Of a stretch of DNA of 64,000 nucleotides, positions 18,175-27,317 are shown one piece after another; the first letter of the stretch is position 1; every line of letters begins with the position of its first letter. The position numbers and the translations under genes were made by a program. Origin of the DNA: Evansella cellulosilytica DSM 2522 (GTDB lineage Bacteria; Bacillota; Bacilli; Bacillales; Salisediminibacteriaceae); the NCBI RefSeq assembly GCF_000177235.2, contig NC_014829.1, positions 4,030,001 to 4,094,000 on the forward strand, written 5' to 3'. The notes beneath the pieces were generated by a model. That model saw only the letters and a program-made list of their open reading frames with translations. It had not been told where the DNA came from and did no database searches.

Positions 18175-18855
18175 TCAATTTTCCTTTGACGATTCTCTAA
18201 CATAATTGAAATGAGCATTCACTGCCTCTCTAGTTTTATTGACACATTTTTCTTTGAGGGCAATGACTATATCTTCATGTATTCTTATTTCATCCTGCAT
18301 ATTGATAACATATTTAGAGTACTGATTTTTTCTTAAAAGCTTTAAAATTAAGTAATATAATCTTATTAAAATTGGATTATGAGATGCTTTACAAATGGCC
18401 ATATGAAAATGCAACCCTTGTTCAAACAATTCATCTTCATCCATAGCTTCTTTCATTAACTGAAGTGCATGAGTGATTTTACTAATATCATCATCTGTAG
18501 CTCGCTGTGCTGCGAGAACAGCAGTCTCTATATCAATAATCTCTCTTGCCTCATACAAAGAATAAAGAACATCATCTTCTTTTAATATCGCATCTAGTAC
18601 ATCTTCATCTAAAATAACATCAAACTCTAAATCCTTAATAAACGTTCCCTTTCCTGGATAACTTTCAAGAATATTTTTTGAAATTAACACTTGCTTAGCT
18701 TCCCTAATTGTTGATCTACCAACACTTAATTTTTCCATTAGTTCTTTTTCATTAGGAAGCTTGTCTCCAGGCTTTAACTTCCCATCTTTAATTAGTGTAA
18801 TAAGCTGCTTAATCACTTCTTCCTTTGCTGTTAAAGTCGTAATTTTTTGTAACAC
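18175..18855 (-). CDS. GntR/FadR-family transcriptional regulator of the ureide locus
   Basis: A 226-residue regulator with an N-terminal winged helix (about 8-75; KLPNEKELMEKLSVGRSTIR is the recognition region, with the GntR signature) and an all-helical FCD ligand domain that carries the conserved metal-site histidines (FHMAICKASHNPI). GTG 18855 is chosen because GGGGTG lies six bases upstream; a GTG at 18864 falls within that site. It heads the operon with the aminotransferase. Its probable operator is TTGTCTGACAA, found at both local promoters. The effector is likely the ureide or a pathway intermediate. Confidence 0.92.
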   Translation of the reverse strand: MLQKITTLTAKEEVIKQLITLIKDGKLKPGDKLPNEKELMEKLSVGRSTIREAKQVLISKNILESYPGKGTFIKDLEFDVILDEDVLDAILKEDDVLYSLYEAREIIDIETAVLAAQRATDDDISKITHALQLMKEAMDEDELFEQGLHFHMAICKASHNPILIRLYYLILKLLRKNQYSKYVINMQDEIRIHEDIVIALKEKCVNKTREAVNAHFNYVRESSKEN

Positions 18856-19090
18856 TATTAACACCCCGCTATTAATCCTATTTTTTCGCTATACTATTAA
18901 ACTTTTGTATAGCTATTGTACTTTTCAAAATAATTATACCACTTTACTTATTTAGTTTTTTTATTGTCACCTGCCTTTTTTAAATAAGAAAGTGATAGGA
19001 CTAATGTTTGGTAGTTGGATACATTTTGACTTGATGTTCGCAGTTAGTGCGACTTAACTGAAGAGTTTTTTTTGTATGAATTCTAGGTGA

Positions 19091-19120
19091 AGTATCGAAG
19101 TTTATCACGTTGTCTGACAA
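19091..19120 (-). promoter_or_regulatory. Promoter of the GntR-aminotransferase operon with operator
   Basis: Minus-strand -35 TTGTCA and -10 GATACT with an 18-bp spacer. The palindrome TTGTCTGACAA (19110-19120) covers the -35 box, exactly as at 16949-16978. The operator match extends outward to ATATGAT at both sites. Confidence 0.75.
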
Positions 19121-19383
19121 TATGATTTTCTTATAGATCGTATTATAGGATACACACTTTTAATTAACAATATGAAAAAATAGTTTTTTTCTACACCTAG
19201 ATATAAGTTAGTATACTGATATCATTTAATAACCTTGAACACCTAATTGAATTGGTAATATTCCGAAAAATTAAATATATTATAAAAATAAAATTCAGGA
19301 AATTTCTCTGTGATAAAACCTTACAGTTGAACATTGTAGAAGTTATTAAAAGTGTTACTTGTAAGATCTCCTCTCATATAAAT

Positions 19384-19422
19384 AAACAGCCTTAATGGAA
19401 ATATCCCCTCATAAGGCTGTTT
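19384..19422 (-). terminator. Terminator of the uxuA operon
   Basis: AAACAGCCTTA (19384-19394) pairs with TAAGGCTGTTT (19412-19422) immediately past the uxuA stop; an A-rich tract on the plus strand gives T residues on the minus strand. Confidence 0.8.
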
Positions 19423-19427
19423 ATATA

Positions 19428-20540
19428 TTACTTATCAGCTGCTTGATTCATCACTTTCAATTGAATTGCTTCGGTACTATTTGATTGTCTAACAAGCGAA
19501 TCCCAAATCCCCCACAAATACATGATACCGAGTGCTCGGTCGTAAAGGCCGTAGCCTGGGCGACATTGCTCATTCCATATGTGCCTTCCGTGGTCAGGTC
19601 GTACATAGCCTGTAAAGCCTATATCGTGGTAGGCTTTTACGATGTTATAAATATCTACGGAGCCGTCCTCAGTTCGGTGAGATGTTTCAATAAAATCACC
19701 GTTATCATATATTTTTACATTGCGTATATGTGCAAAATGAATTCTCTCTGCAAAGGATTTGACCATATCAGCAACATCATTATTCGGGTTCGCTCCTAAT
19801 GAACCACTACAAAGGGTTAGTCCATTATACGGGCTATCGACTACGTTTAAAAAGCGCTGTAAATTTTCTTTATTTGTTATGATCCGTGGCAGTCCGAAAA
19901 CAGACCAAGGTGGATCGTCGGGGTGGATAGCCATCTTTATGTCGTGCTGCTCTGCAACGGGAATGATCTCTTCTAAAAAGTAAGTTAAGTTCTCCCAAAG
20001 ATCTTCTTCCGTAACTCCTTTATATGCTTCAAATAGCTTCGTCAAGTGGGCAAGTCGTTCTGGCTCCCAACCTGGCATCGTCCTGTCCGAGTTCTCGGCA
20101 ATTTCCTTTACTAAATCAAAAGGATCAATGTTTTCTATTTGTGAGCCTTCGTAAAATAAAGCAGTAGATCCATCTTCTAGCTCCTTTGCTAAATCCGTAC
20201 GTAACCAATCAAAAATAGGCATAAAGTTGTAGCAGATGACCTTTACCCCTGCCCTCGCTAGCTTGCCAATGGTTGTTTTATAGTTTTCAATGTACTTATC
20301 CCTCGTTGGAAGTCCTAGCTTTATATCCTCATGCACATTCACACTTTCTACAACATCGATATGTAAGCCATGTGCCTCTGCTTGTTCCTTCACCGCTAGA
20401 ATGTCTTCCATCATCCATTCTTCCCCTGCCGGCACATGATGAAGTGACCAAACAATTCCTTCTGTTCCTGGAATTTGTTTAATATCTCGTAATTGCACGT
20501 GATCGTTATCTTCTCCGAACCATCGAAATACCATTTTCAT
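19428..20540 (-). CDS. uxuA: Mannonate dehydratase
   Basis: Converts D-mannonate to 2-keto-3-deoxy-D-gluconate (KDG) in hexuronate breakdown. The 370-residue TIM-barrel protein starts MKMVFRWFG, the usual UxuA opening, and has IVWSLHHVP, CYNFMPIFDWLRTDL, the metal-site blocks HPDDPPW, LCSGSLGANP and HIRNVK, and the C-terminal RPDHGRHIW. ATG 20540 has GAAGGGTG upstream; an in-frame TTG seven codons earlier overlaps that site. Third gene of the kdgK-kdgA-uxuA operon; no uxuB or uxaC is nearby. Confidence 0.95.
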   Translation of the reverse strand: MKMVFRWFGEDNDHVQLRDIKQIPGTEGIVWSLHHVPAGEEWMMEDILAVKEQAEAHGLHIDVVESVNVHEDIKLGLPTRDKYIENYKTTIGKLARAGVKVICYNFMPIFDWLRTDLAKELEDGSTALFYEGSQIENIDPFDLVKEIAENSDRTMPGWEPERLAHLTKLFEAYKGVTEEDLWENLTYFLEEIIPVAEQHDIKMAIHPDDPPWSVFGLPRIITNKENLQRFLNVVDSPYNGLTLCSGSLGANPNNDVADMVKSFAERIHFAHIRNVKIYDNGDFIETSHRTEDGSVDIYNIVKAYHDIGFTGYVRPDHGRHIWNEQCRPGYGLYDRALGIMYLWGIWDSLVRQSNSTEAIQLKVMNQAADK

Positions 20541-20600
20541 TAGTGAAACACACCCTTCCAAGATAGAATTTTTTTATTACTTTATCGCACGTCACATTTT

Positions 20601-21245
20601 TCATGTTGTTGCATAGTTTACGAGAATGTCCATGTAGCTTTCAGCCGCTTCGACAACACCCTTTGGTCCTGCTGCTCGAAGTGCCCTATTCCAATCACTA
20701 CCGACACCAACTGCTGCAGCACCATTTTCAAACCACTCCTGAACGTTGTTCATGTTCACTCCACCTGTTGGCATCATCTCAACTTTTGGTAGTGGCCCTT
20801 TAACAGCTTGAATCATAGCTGGAGAAAAATTGTTACCTGGAAAAAGCTTAATCAGTGCTACACCAAACTGTATTGCCTCTTTTATTTCTTTAATTGTCAT
20901 ACAACCTGGTATGTATGGAATGTGGTATGTGTTGCATAGCTTTGCGGTTTCCTCATCAAAGCAAGGCGAAACAACATATTCTGCACCTTGAAGAATCGCA
21001 AACCTTGCAGTTTCTGCATCAAGCACACTACCTGCACCAACTGTAATCTCCTTTTGCTGTGCTTTTAAATGGGCTATTAAGCTTCCCGCATTCGGTGTTG
21101 TAAAAGTAATTTCTATAGAGGAAATTCCCCCTTCGACGCAAGCGTTTGCTATTGTTTCTGCCTCTTCATAGCTATCTCCTCTAACGACGGCAGTTACCTT
21201 TGCTGCAACTAGCTTTTGCAGCGTTTCATAGCTTTGAAACATCAT
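20601..21245 (-). CDS. kdgA: 2-keto-3-deoxy-6-phosphogluconate aldolase
   Basis: Cleaves KDPG to pyruvate and glyceraldehyde 3-phosphate. The 214-residue class I aldolase has Glu in SSIEITFTTP, AGSVLDAE, the Schiff-base lysine in ALIKLFPGN and PTGGVN for phosphate binding. It takes the product of KdgK, whose gene precedes it by 12 bases. RBS GAGGAGG. Confidence 0.94.
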   Translation of the reverse strand: MMFQSYETLQKLVAAKVTAVVRGDSYEEAETIANACVEGGISSIEITFTTPNAGSLIAHLKAQQKEITVGAGSVLDAETARFAILQGAEYVVSPCFDEETAKLCNTYHIPYIPGCMTIKEIKEAIQFGVALIKLFPGNNFSPAMIQAVKGPLPKVEMMPTGGVNMNNVQEWFENGAAAVGVGSDWNRALRAAGPKGVVEAAESYMDILVNYATT

Positions 21246-21257
21246 TTTTCCTCCTCA

Positions 21258-22220
21258 CTATCTCTCTATTTTTTTCTTCTCTCCTAACGCTATAGCAACA
21301 TCCTCTAAATACGGCAGTCCTTCGTTGTCACCAGATACTGCAACAACCATCGATCCAATTGTGTTTGCTATTTTTAAAGACTCCTCTAACGTTTTTCCAT
21401 TTAACAACGAGTATATGTATCCAGCATTGAAGCCATCTCCAGCACCTACCGTGTCTACAACGATCTTCGCCTTTATCGGGCGTCCATAAAGTATTTTGCC
21501 TTCCTCCGCGCGAAAGGCTGTCGCACCTTTTTCTCCTTGTTTAATGACAATATCTCTAATGCCATATTCTTTAAAAATATGAATATATTCCTCTACATAT
21601 TTTTCACCAAAAAGTAATTCTGCTTCCTCCTCTCCACATAAAACAACATCAACAAAAGGCAATAATTGTATTAATGTTTCTTTCGCTTCTTCTAATGTCC
21701 ATAGCTTTAATCTTAAATTTGGGTCTAACGATACTTTCACATCGTGCTTTTTGGCGAGGGCTACTGCATGTTTTAAAATCCCAGGATTTTTTTTATCAAT
21801 TGCAGCAAAAACACCAGTAATATGAAGGAATTTTGAAGCTTTAATATAATCTTCGTTTATAGCATCTTTCGTTATAACGGTTGTTGGGGATTGATAGCGA
21901 TAATAATATGTACTTCCTGAACCATCCTCTAATATTTCTTTAAAATTGAGCGAAGTAGGATAACCATTGACTAGTTTTACTTCAGAGACGTCGATTCCTT
22001 CTCCTCTTACAAAATTTAAAATGTGGCGACCGAATTCATCCGCACCTAACCGACTAATCCATCCCGTCTGTAAACCGAGGCGAGCACAACCAATTGCAAA
22101 GTTAAGTTCAGCTCCACCAACCTTTCTCTCGAAGGATTGACTATATCTCATCGGCCCTTTAGATACAGGGTTGAAAGTAATCATTGCATCTCCAATCGTC
22201 ATGACATCTTTTTGTTTCAT
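21258..22220 (-). CDS. kdgK: 2-keto-3-deoxygluconate kinase (PfkB family)
   Basis: Phosphorylates KDG to KDPG. The 320-residue ribokinase-fold protein has GGAELNFAIGCARLG near the N-terminus, SLDPNLRLKLW in the middle and the catalytic DTVGAGDGFNAGY with the general-base Asp. First gene of the operon with kdgA and uxuA, which sets the assignment among PfkB kinases. RBS AAGGAGTG. A cre-like site lies about 40 bases upstream, so carbon catabolite control is likely. Confidence 0.92.
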   Translation of the reverse strand: MKQKDVMTIGDAMITFNPVSKGPMRYSQSFERKVGGAELNFAIGCARLGLQTGWISRLGADEFGRHILNFVRGEGIDVSEVKLVNGYPTSLNFKEILEDGSGSTYYYRYQSPTTVITKDAINEDYIKASKFLHITGVFAAIDKKNPGILKHAVALAKKHDVKVSLDPNLRLKLWTLEEAKETLIQLLPFVDVVLCGEEEAELLFGEKYVEEYIHIFKEYGIRDIVIKQGEKGATAFRAEEGKILYGRPIKAKIVVDTVGAGDGFNAGYIYSLLNGKTLEESLKIANTIGSMVVAVSGDNEGLPYLEDVAIALGEKKKIER

Positions 22221-22258
22221 ATAATATAAACACTCCTTTCAACTATTATTAGTTTATT

Positions 22259-22273
22259 TTGAAAACGCTTAAA
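22259..22273 (-). promoter_or_regulatory. cre-like CcpA site of the kdgK operon
   Basis: TTGAAAACGCTTAAA fits the Bacillus cre consensus WTGNAARCGNWWWCA with one mismatch. It lies about 40 bp upstream of kdgK, where CcpA would repress when preferred sugars are present. Confidence 0.65.
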
Positions 22274-22454
22274 GAAGCAATTATTTTTTCATATTTTCAT
22301 ACTTTTTACATAATTGAATCATTTTCATAATTATCGCCCCTTATAGCTAGTGTTTAAAAGCATGAAAGTAGCAGCATAATTATGAGTTTTTGTTCAAAGT
22401 ACTGTTGATTGAAACAAAAGGGTACGAGACGCCTGCGGGAAAAGCAAGGATTTT

Positions 22455-22544
22455 GTATTGCAATGGCTACGCTCGACGCTCGCCTGATAGTAGAAACCCA
22501 CTCCTATCAGGCTTTTTAAAGATTGCGACGGCTACGCTCATTGC
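22455..22544. repeat. Composite palindromic element X, inverted core copy
   Basis: Carries GTATTGCAATGGCTACGCTC, the central hairpin GCCTGATAGTAG-CTCCTATCAGGC and GATTGCGACGGCTACGC, which is the reverse complement of the order in the 8.1 and 56.1 kb copies. The terminal hairpins are absent. Confidence 0.85.
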
Positions 22545-22787
22545 ATGGAGGGAAACTAGAAGAGGAAGAGACAAGCGAGTACCCTGAAGTGCAAATCAAC
22601 AAAAAAGTTTAGTTAACAAGTAATTTTCTAATTAGAGAATATTTTTTTGAAAGTTAATGATGAAATTGGTTCAATTTATCTCAGTTCCCCCCTATGAAGG
22701 ACCAATTATATATATAATAAGAATGATAAATGGTATTATTTTAGTAGATTATGACATCATCATTTTTTCTAATATAGGAGGAACGTT

Positions 22788-23177
22788 ATGTTTTGTTCTA
22801 GTTGTGGAAGTAAAGTGAGAGAAGGTAGTAATTTTTGTGTAAAGTGTGGAGCGAAAGTGAAATCACCGATACAAGAAAATACAGGTATTTCTCCTACGCC
22901 AAAAGTTGTAAACAATAACACCTCGGCTGAAACACCTGCTCCCCCCGCTAAGCAAACAAATCAAGAAAGCTACGCGGTCGTTTACATCGTATTAGGTTGG
23001 GTATTTTTTGCCATTTCATTGTTATTTATCCCACCATTGTTCGGCGTCGGCGCATTTGTCATGGGGCTATTATTATATAGAACTGGAGCTGACACACACG
23101 GAATCATTATGATGGTATTATCTGCTGTTGGTACCGTATTCGGAATGTTCCTTGGATTACTTTTTACATTTTTATAA
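22788..23177 (+). CDS. Zinc-ribbon membrane protein
   Basis: A 129-residue protein with an N-terminal zinc ribbon (CSSCGS at residues 3-8 and CVKCGA at 18-23), a Pro/Thr-rich linker to about residue 62 and two membrane segments (about 63-83 and 86-125, the second possibly a hairpin). This zinc_ribbon_2 plus membrane layout is common in Bacillus and has no fixed function. Strong RBS ATAGGAGGAAC. Monocistronic. Confidence 0.82.
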   Translation: MFCSSCGSKVREGSNFCVKCGAKVKSPIQENTGISPTPKVVNNNTSAETPAPPAKQTNQESYAVVYIVLGWVFFAISLLFIPPLFGVGAFVMGLLLYRTGADTHGIIMMVLSAVGTVFGMFLGLLFTFL

Positions 23178-23263
23178 GGTTAACTCACAATATTTTACTA
23201 TTGAATAGACGTATGGCCATGTGCGAAGCTAACGAAGTTACATGAAGAGGACGTGTTCTTTGA

Positions 23264-23304
23264 GGCCACTGAAAAAGTGAAAGAACACCACTTTTTCAGT
23301 GGCC
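23264..23304. terminator. Bidirectional X-type hairpin terminator
   Basis: GGCCACTGAAAAAGTG (23264-23279) pairs with CCACTTTTTCAGTGGCC (23288-23304) between two convergent genes. It is the same hairpin module as the left arm of full X elements. Confidence 0.8.
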
Positions 23305-23317
23305 ATCAATTGCTTTC

Positions 23318-24028
23318 TTACCGTTTTAATAAGTTTTTCACCTTGTTTAATTGTTCTGTAGAAGGCTTTCTCTTTGGTTGATAAGAAGATAAATAATAAG
23401 ATAATTGATCTGGATCTGAGAAAACCGGCGTACGCTCTGTTCTCACATTGACAGTTGCTCTTCGATTCGAAAATAAAACAACACCTTCAATCCAAACTTG
23501 ACTCTTGTTTTCTTTCAAATATTGAGAAAGAAGGTATACTTGTCTCCTTACTTGCTTAACAGGATTTTTCATATTTGACGTGTATCTTCCACCCTTTTGG
23601 CCAACTTTATGTTGCACCCAAGAATGATCTTCCTCATGTCCTACAATTTTTCCATTATGGTTTTTTACCTCTACAATAAAAATGCCCTTCTCACCAACAA
23701 TGAGTTGGTCCAGTTCCGTGCGCCCTTCACCTGTAGCAATCTTAACGGAAGTAAATACCTCATATCCATCTGGTAGGTTTGCCAACGCTTTCGTCGTTCG
23801 CTCTTCTCCTTTAATACCAGACCGTAATTTGTCATACTGCCGCCAAAAATAACTACCAATTGCAGCAGGGACAATAGCCAACAAGTGAAAGAATCCAGGG
23901 AAATGAAAGCTTTGTGTAAAAAATAAGAACATGTAGAGTAAGGTTGGAATAGTAAACACAATCGACAACAATAAATTCTTTTGTGCCCTACCCTTTAACT
24001 CATTATCACCTTTATGTATCACTGCCAT
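23318..24028 (-). CDS. Membrane-anchored NERD domain protein
   Basis: A 236-residue protein with two N-terminal membrane segments (about 19-37 and 42-60) and a cytoplasmic NERD nuclease-related domain (about 70-190) with KGEERTTKAL, ELDQLIVGEKGIFIVEVKNHNG and NPVKQVRRQVYLLSQYL. Asp in ELDQL and Glu-Lys in VEVKN are the expected core residues. Start ATG has AAAGGAG. Function unknown; it differs from the NERD-zinc ribbon protein at 4.9-5.8 kb in having membrane anchors and no zinc ribbon. Confidence 0.87.
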   Translation of the reverse strand: MAVIHKGDNELKGRAQKNLLLSIVFTIPTLLYMFLFFTQSFHFPGFFHLLAIVPAAIGSYFWRQYDKLRSGIKGEERTTKALANLPDGYEVFTSVKIATGEGRTELDQLIVGEKGIFIVEVKNHNGKIVGHEEDHSWVQHKVGQKGGRYTSNMKNPVKQVRRQVYLLSQYLKENKSQVWIEGVVLFSNRRATVNVRTERTPVFSDPDQLSYYLSSYQPKRKPSTEQLNKVKNLLKR

Positions 24029-24153
24029 AGCTGCTCTCCTTTATGTATGTATACTTTCTATTATTTTGGCATATTTCTAGGTAGAAAGACACCCCTCATA
24101 TGCATAAACAATACAAAATACCTAAAGAAAAGATCAGATTAACGAAATTTTCT

Positions 24154-24804
24154 TTAAGGTAAATACGGTACTAGCGCTTCGAAATAACTACTATTTGCTT
24201 CTTTATGATAATACGTTGTTAATCTATCAAGATCTAAGTTTTCAAAATCTATCGGAAACTCATCGATTGCCGGCTCAAACAATAGCTTCCCGTCATGCGT
24301 GATCAATAAAACTGAGTAGATCGGACCACCTTCTTTTATAAAAGTTAATTCATAAGCCCCGTCAAGGATGCTCTCACTCATTCCGAATATGTTTTCAAAA
24401 TCCTCTCCATCATACCTTTCTGCTGCAACAACCTCGAAACTATTACGAATAGAAACAATCGCCTCTATATCTGCTCGATCTGTTATTGTGACAACACTTT
24501 CGAAGCCATCTTCTAGTAACGTATCGCGGTCGTATACGATAATCGATTCTACTACTTGCTCACCAGAAATGTCACCAATCACAAGATCTCCAGGTGCTTC
24601 TTGTTCTGCAGGGGCGTCATTTTCACTATTGTCAGCTTCAGAGGATTCCTCTTCTTGCTGATTCCCCTGATTCATTTCTTCACTTAGCTCATCTTGTTCC
24701 TCATTTTGTTCCTCATGGTCTTGTGCGGCACTTTCTTCTTGCACTTCTTGATTACACCCGATTAAAAATAAGACAGTGACGCCAACATAAAATAACTTTC
24801 TCAT
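24154..24804 (-). CDS. Acidic lipoprotein of unknown function
   Basis: A 216-residue lipoprotein: signal peptide with lipobox FLIGC (Cys near 17), then about 50 residues very rich in Glu, Asp, Gln and Asn, then a globular domain from about residue 70 (GEQVVESIIVYDRDTLL, TDRADIEAIVSIRN, YELTFIKEGGPIYSVLLITHDG). No recognised domain. ATG 24804 follows GGAAGGG; a TTG one codon upstream is also in frame. Confidence 0.8.
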   Translation of the reverse strand: MRKLFYVGVTVLFLIGCNQEVQEESAAQDHEEQNEEQDELSEEMNQGNQQEEESSEADNSENDAPAEQEAPGDLVIGDISGEQVVESIIVYDRDTLLEDGFESVVTITDRADIEAIVSIRNSFEVVAAERYDGEDFENIFGMSESILDGAYELTFIKEGGPIYSVLLITHDGKLLFEPAIDEFPIDFENLDLDRLTTYYHKEANSSYFEALVPYLP

Positions 24805-25114
24805 CAAACTACCCTTCCTTTTTCATTTTTGGCACTACCAAATACGGGTAGCGCCTCACATTATCTACTGCTGCCCTCCATTGTCCCTTATCCTCATTTT
24901 CACATCAATACTAGACGTTAAAAAACTATACTAAACTCTATCAAAATAGTAATTTCAATAAAAAAGTACCATGCTACGGTCGTTGTTTTTACTATTTTTT
25001 TATAATACAATATATGTAATGATAGTGGGTATTTTTACCCACTAATAATAAAAAACGGATAGATTTTTGTCGAATTTGTATTTCCACAATAGAACCTGGG
25101 GGGTGTAACTCATC
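24805..25114. other. Divergent intergenic region
   Basis: AT-rich with one short hairpin, AGTGGGTA-TTTT-TACCCACT at 25024-25043. Promoters for the divergent lipoprotein and FapA genes should lie here but none stands out. Confidence 0.5.
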
Positions 25115-26998
25115 ATGTCTCATAATATTTCAGAAATTATAAAAAATATTAAGGTAAGTAATACAAGCGTTACAGAAAAAACGAGTGTAAAAGAACAACT
25201 TGAAGTGATAGAAGAAAGTCTACTGGACGTAGACGGTTTCGTTGAGGTACGAAATCATCAGCTATTTGTCATCAACCCTAAACAGGATGGAAAACAACCC
25301 TGTCTTTTTCCCAACAAAAAAGTGAAGGTGTATATTAATGGTGAATTGTTAAAAAAGGAGCAGGCTGTTTTTGAAGAGGATGAAATTACTTGGGAAACTC
25401 CACCAGAAGTAGAATACAAAACGACGATAAGCAAGGATCATCTATACGTTTACTTATATATATATCCAGAGATCTATCAAACAAATCGCTTAAAAAATAA
25501 GAAGCGTTCGAACCGATTCATCATTGAAGCCGAACCGATTTCACGAGAATTAAACCTTGAGGAAGTAGTTTCTGAGATTGTAGAAGATGTTTATAAAAAA
25601 AATATAAGAATAGAAATTAACACAACAGCTATCATTGATGAAATACTCGCCCCAACCTTTAAGGAAATTACAATAGCAGAAGGTTTACCCGTTATCCCTG
25701 CTAGTGATGGATATATTAAAAAATTTTTCTCAACATCCATTAAAGAGGTTTTAGAAGAGGTCAAAGGAACGATCGACTTTAAAAATAGAGTGAAAATCCC
25801 TACCGTAGAACCAGGTGATGTGATTGCACAAATCATTCCACCAAAGCCTGGGATGCCAGGACACGATGTTTATGGAAAAGAGTTAAAGCCAAATACACCT
25901 AAAGAAATTGTCGCTCGTGCAAAGCCGAAAGTTAAATTAACAGACGATGGCAATGCAATAGCGCTCGTACCTGGTCGCCCTTCGTTGACGGGAACATCTG
26001 TTAAATACTTTGATGTGCTAGACGTTCACGAAGTATACGGCGATGTAGATATGTCTACAGGTAATATACATTTTAACGGCGATGTCATCATACGAGGTCA
26101 TGTAAAGGATAATATGAAAATTGAGTGCTCTGGTTCTTTATTCATTTATGGAAGCGTTTACCACAGTACACTCATATCATCCCAGAACATTTATATTTTC
26201 GGGAACGTTATGCAATCTAAAATAAGCGCTGGTCAATTTGGTCTGTATTATAGTGAAATGTACAAAGTTTCCCAAAGTATATCCTCTACATTAAAGCAAT
26301 TAAACGACGCACTCTCTCAAGTGAAGCACGTTCTTTCAAATAAGAATATTGATTATAGCTTTGGTTACATCGTTTCTACATTGATTGAATCTAAGTTCCC
26401 TTCTTTAATGAAAAATGTTGAGGAGTTTTATCGTATTAGTAATGATATAAGAAAAGCGGAAAATGACCTTACGTTAAATATACAAATTACAACAAACGCA
26501 TTAAGAAAATTTAGTTCTCTCCAATCTATATTATCGATTGAGTCTGAGCATATGATTCATAGTACACAAGTGTCTTTACGTGAGCTTATTCAAAAAATGG
26601 AAAGCTTAATTTTAGAAGAAAGTGATATCACTTTTTATTCAGCCTCCCATTCACAAATTAAATCGAACGGTAAGCTCATCGTCAAAAAAGAAGGTGTCAT
26701 CAACTCTACTTTATTCTCTGGCTCTGAAATTATTTTTGAAAGCAAGAAATCTGTTATTAGAGGCGGAAAGATCGAGGCCGTGAAAAATATTCATGCCGGA
26801 ATTGTCGGAACTACAATTGGAAAAGCGCCTCATTTATATGCTGGGGAAAAAATAGAGATGAATGAAGTACATCAAGCTCATGTAACGATGCATACACAAA
26901 AGGTCAATATCGATGAACAAATGAATAACCTTACTCTTAGCTACAACGAAAATGACGAGCGTATAGACAGTAATCAAAGACTCCCATTTTATTTGTAG
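25115..26998 (+). CDS. FapA family protein (DUF342)
   Basis: A 627-residue cytoplasmic protein of the flagellar assembly protein A family. N-terminal region to about 160 with FPNKKVKVYINGEL; then the FapA core with PAPGDVIAQ-like VEPGDVIAQIIPPKPGMPG and GKELKPNTPKEI, and a right-handed beta-helix from about 300 (VYGDVDMSTGNIHFNGDVII, FIYGSVYHSTL, IYIFGNVMQSKI), then a helical coiled-coil insert (about 385-500) and more beta-helix (ESKKSVIRGGKIEA). No flagellar gene is nearby. RBS GGGGGGTG is nine bases before ATG. Confidence 0.9.
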   Translation: MSHNISEIIKNIKVSNTSVTEKTSVKEQLEVIEESLLDVDGFVEVRNHQLFVINPKQDGKQPCLFPNKKVKVYINGELLKKEQAVFEEDEITWETPPEVEYKTTISKDHLYVYLYIYPEIYQTNRLKNKKRSNRFIIEAEPISRELNLEEVVSEIVEDVYKKNIRIEINTTAIIDEILAPTFKEITIAEGLPVIPASDGYIKKFFSTSIKEVLEEVKGTIDFKNRVKIPTVEPGDVIAQIIPPKPGMPGHDVYGKELKPNTPKEIVARAKPKVKLTDDGNAIALVPGRPSLTGTSVKYFDVLDVHEVYGDVDMSTGNIHFNGDVIIRGHVKDNMKIECSGSLFIYGSVYHSTLISSQNIYIFGNVMQSKISAGQFGLYYSEMYKVSQSISSTLKQLNDALSQVKHVLSNKNIDYSFGYIVSTLIESKFPSLMKNVEEFYRISNDIRKAENDLTLNIQITTNALRKFSSLQSILSIESEHMIHSTQVSLRELIQKMESLILEESDITFYSASHSQIKSNGKLIVKKEGVINSTLFSGSEIIFESKKSVIRGGKIEAVKNIHAGIVGTTIGKAPHLYAGEKIEMNEVHQAHVTMHTQKVNIDEQMNNLTLSYNENDERIDSNQRLPFYL

Positions 26999-27087
26999 AA
27001 CTGTTATGGACGAGAGCAATAAGTTTTATTCAGTAAATTATCTCCATACATTGAAGGTTATGCGAGAAATCTCGACAACCTTTTCCT

Positions 27088-27131
27088 GAGGGCACTGAAA
27101 AAGGTTAACATCAACTTTTTCCAGTGCCCTC
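27088..27131 (+). terminator. X-type hairpin terminator after fapA-like gene
   Basis: GAGGGCACTGAAAAAGGTT (27088-27106) pairs with AACTTTTTCCAGTGCCCTC (27113-27131) with one bulge. It is the X-element hairpin module used alone. The rest of 26999-27317 shows no gene. Confidence 0.8.
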
Positions 27132-27317
27132 CTCTTCCTTTTCTCGAGACATCTTTGATGATTTCCCTTCCTTGTTGTGTGCAGTTTATTACTATAGAAA
27201 AGTATAGTAACTATATTATTCGTGAATATCTTTAAAACATTTCACTACTTTTTTTCCTAGTTCGTTTCGGATACAATACGAGTACAAGCTCTAAAAACAT
27301 ACTAGGAGGTATTACTG

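Larger units (their letters stand above)
18856..19427. other. Leader and intergenic region upstream of the GntR gene
   Basis: Holds the GntR promoter and operator at 19091-19120, which leaves an untranslated leader of over 200 bases, and the hexuronate terminator at 19384-19422. No gene or recognisable RNA was seen between 19121 and 19383. Confidence 0.6.
22221..22787. other. Intergenic region with X element
   Basis: No gene. It holds the cre-like site, an X element in reverse orientation (22455-22544) flanked by GCCTGCGGGAAAAGCAAGG, a word typical of dispersed Bacillus repeats, and AT-rich DNA before the zinc-ribbon gene. Confidence 0.6.
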
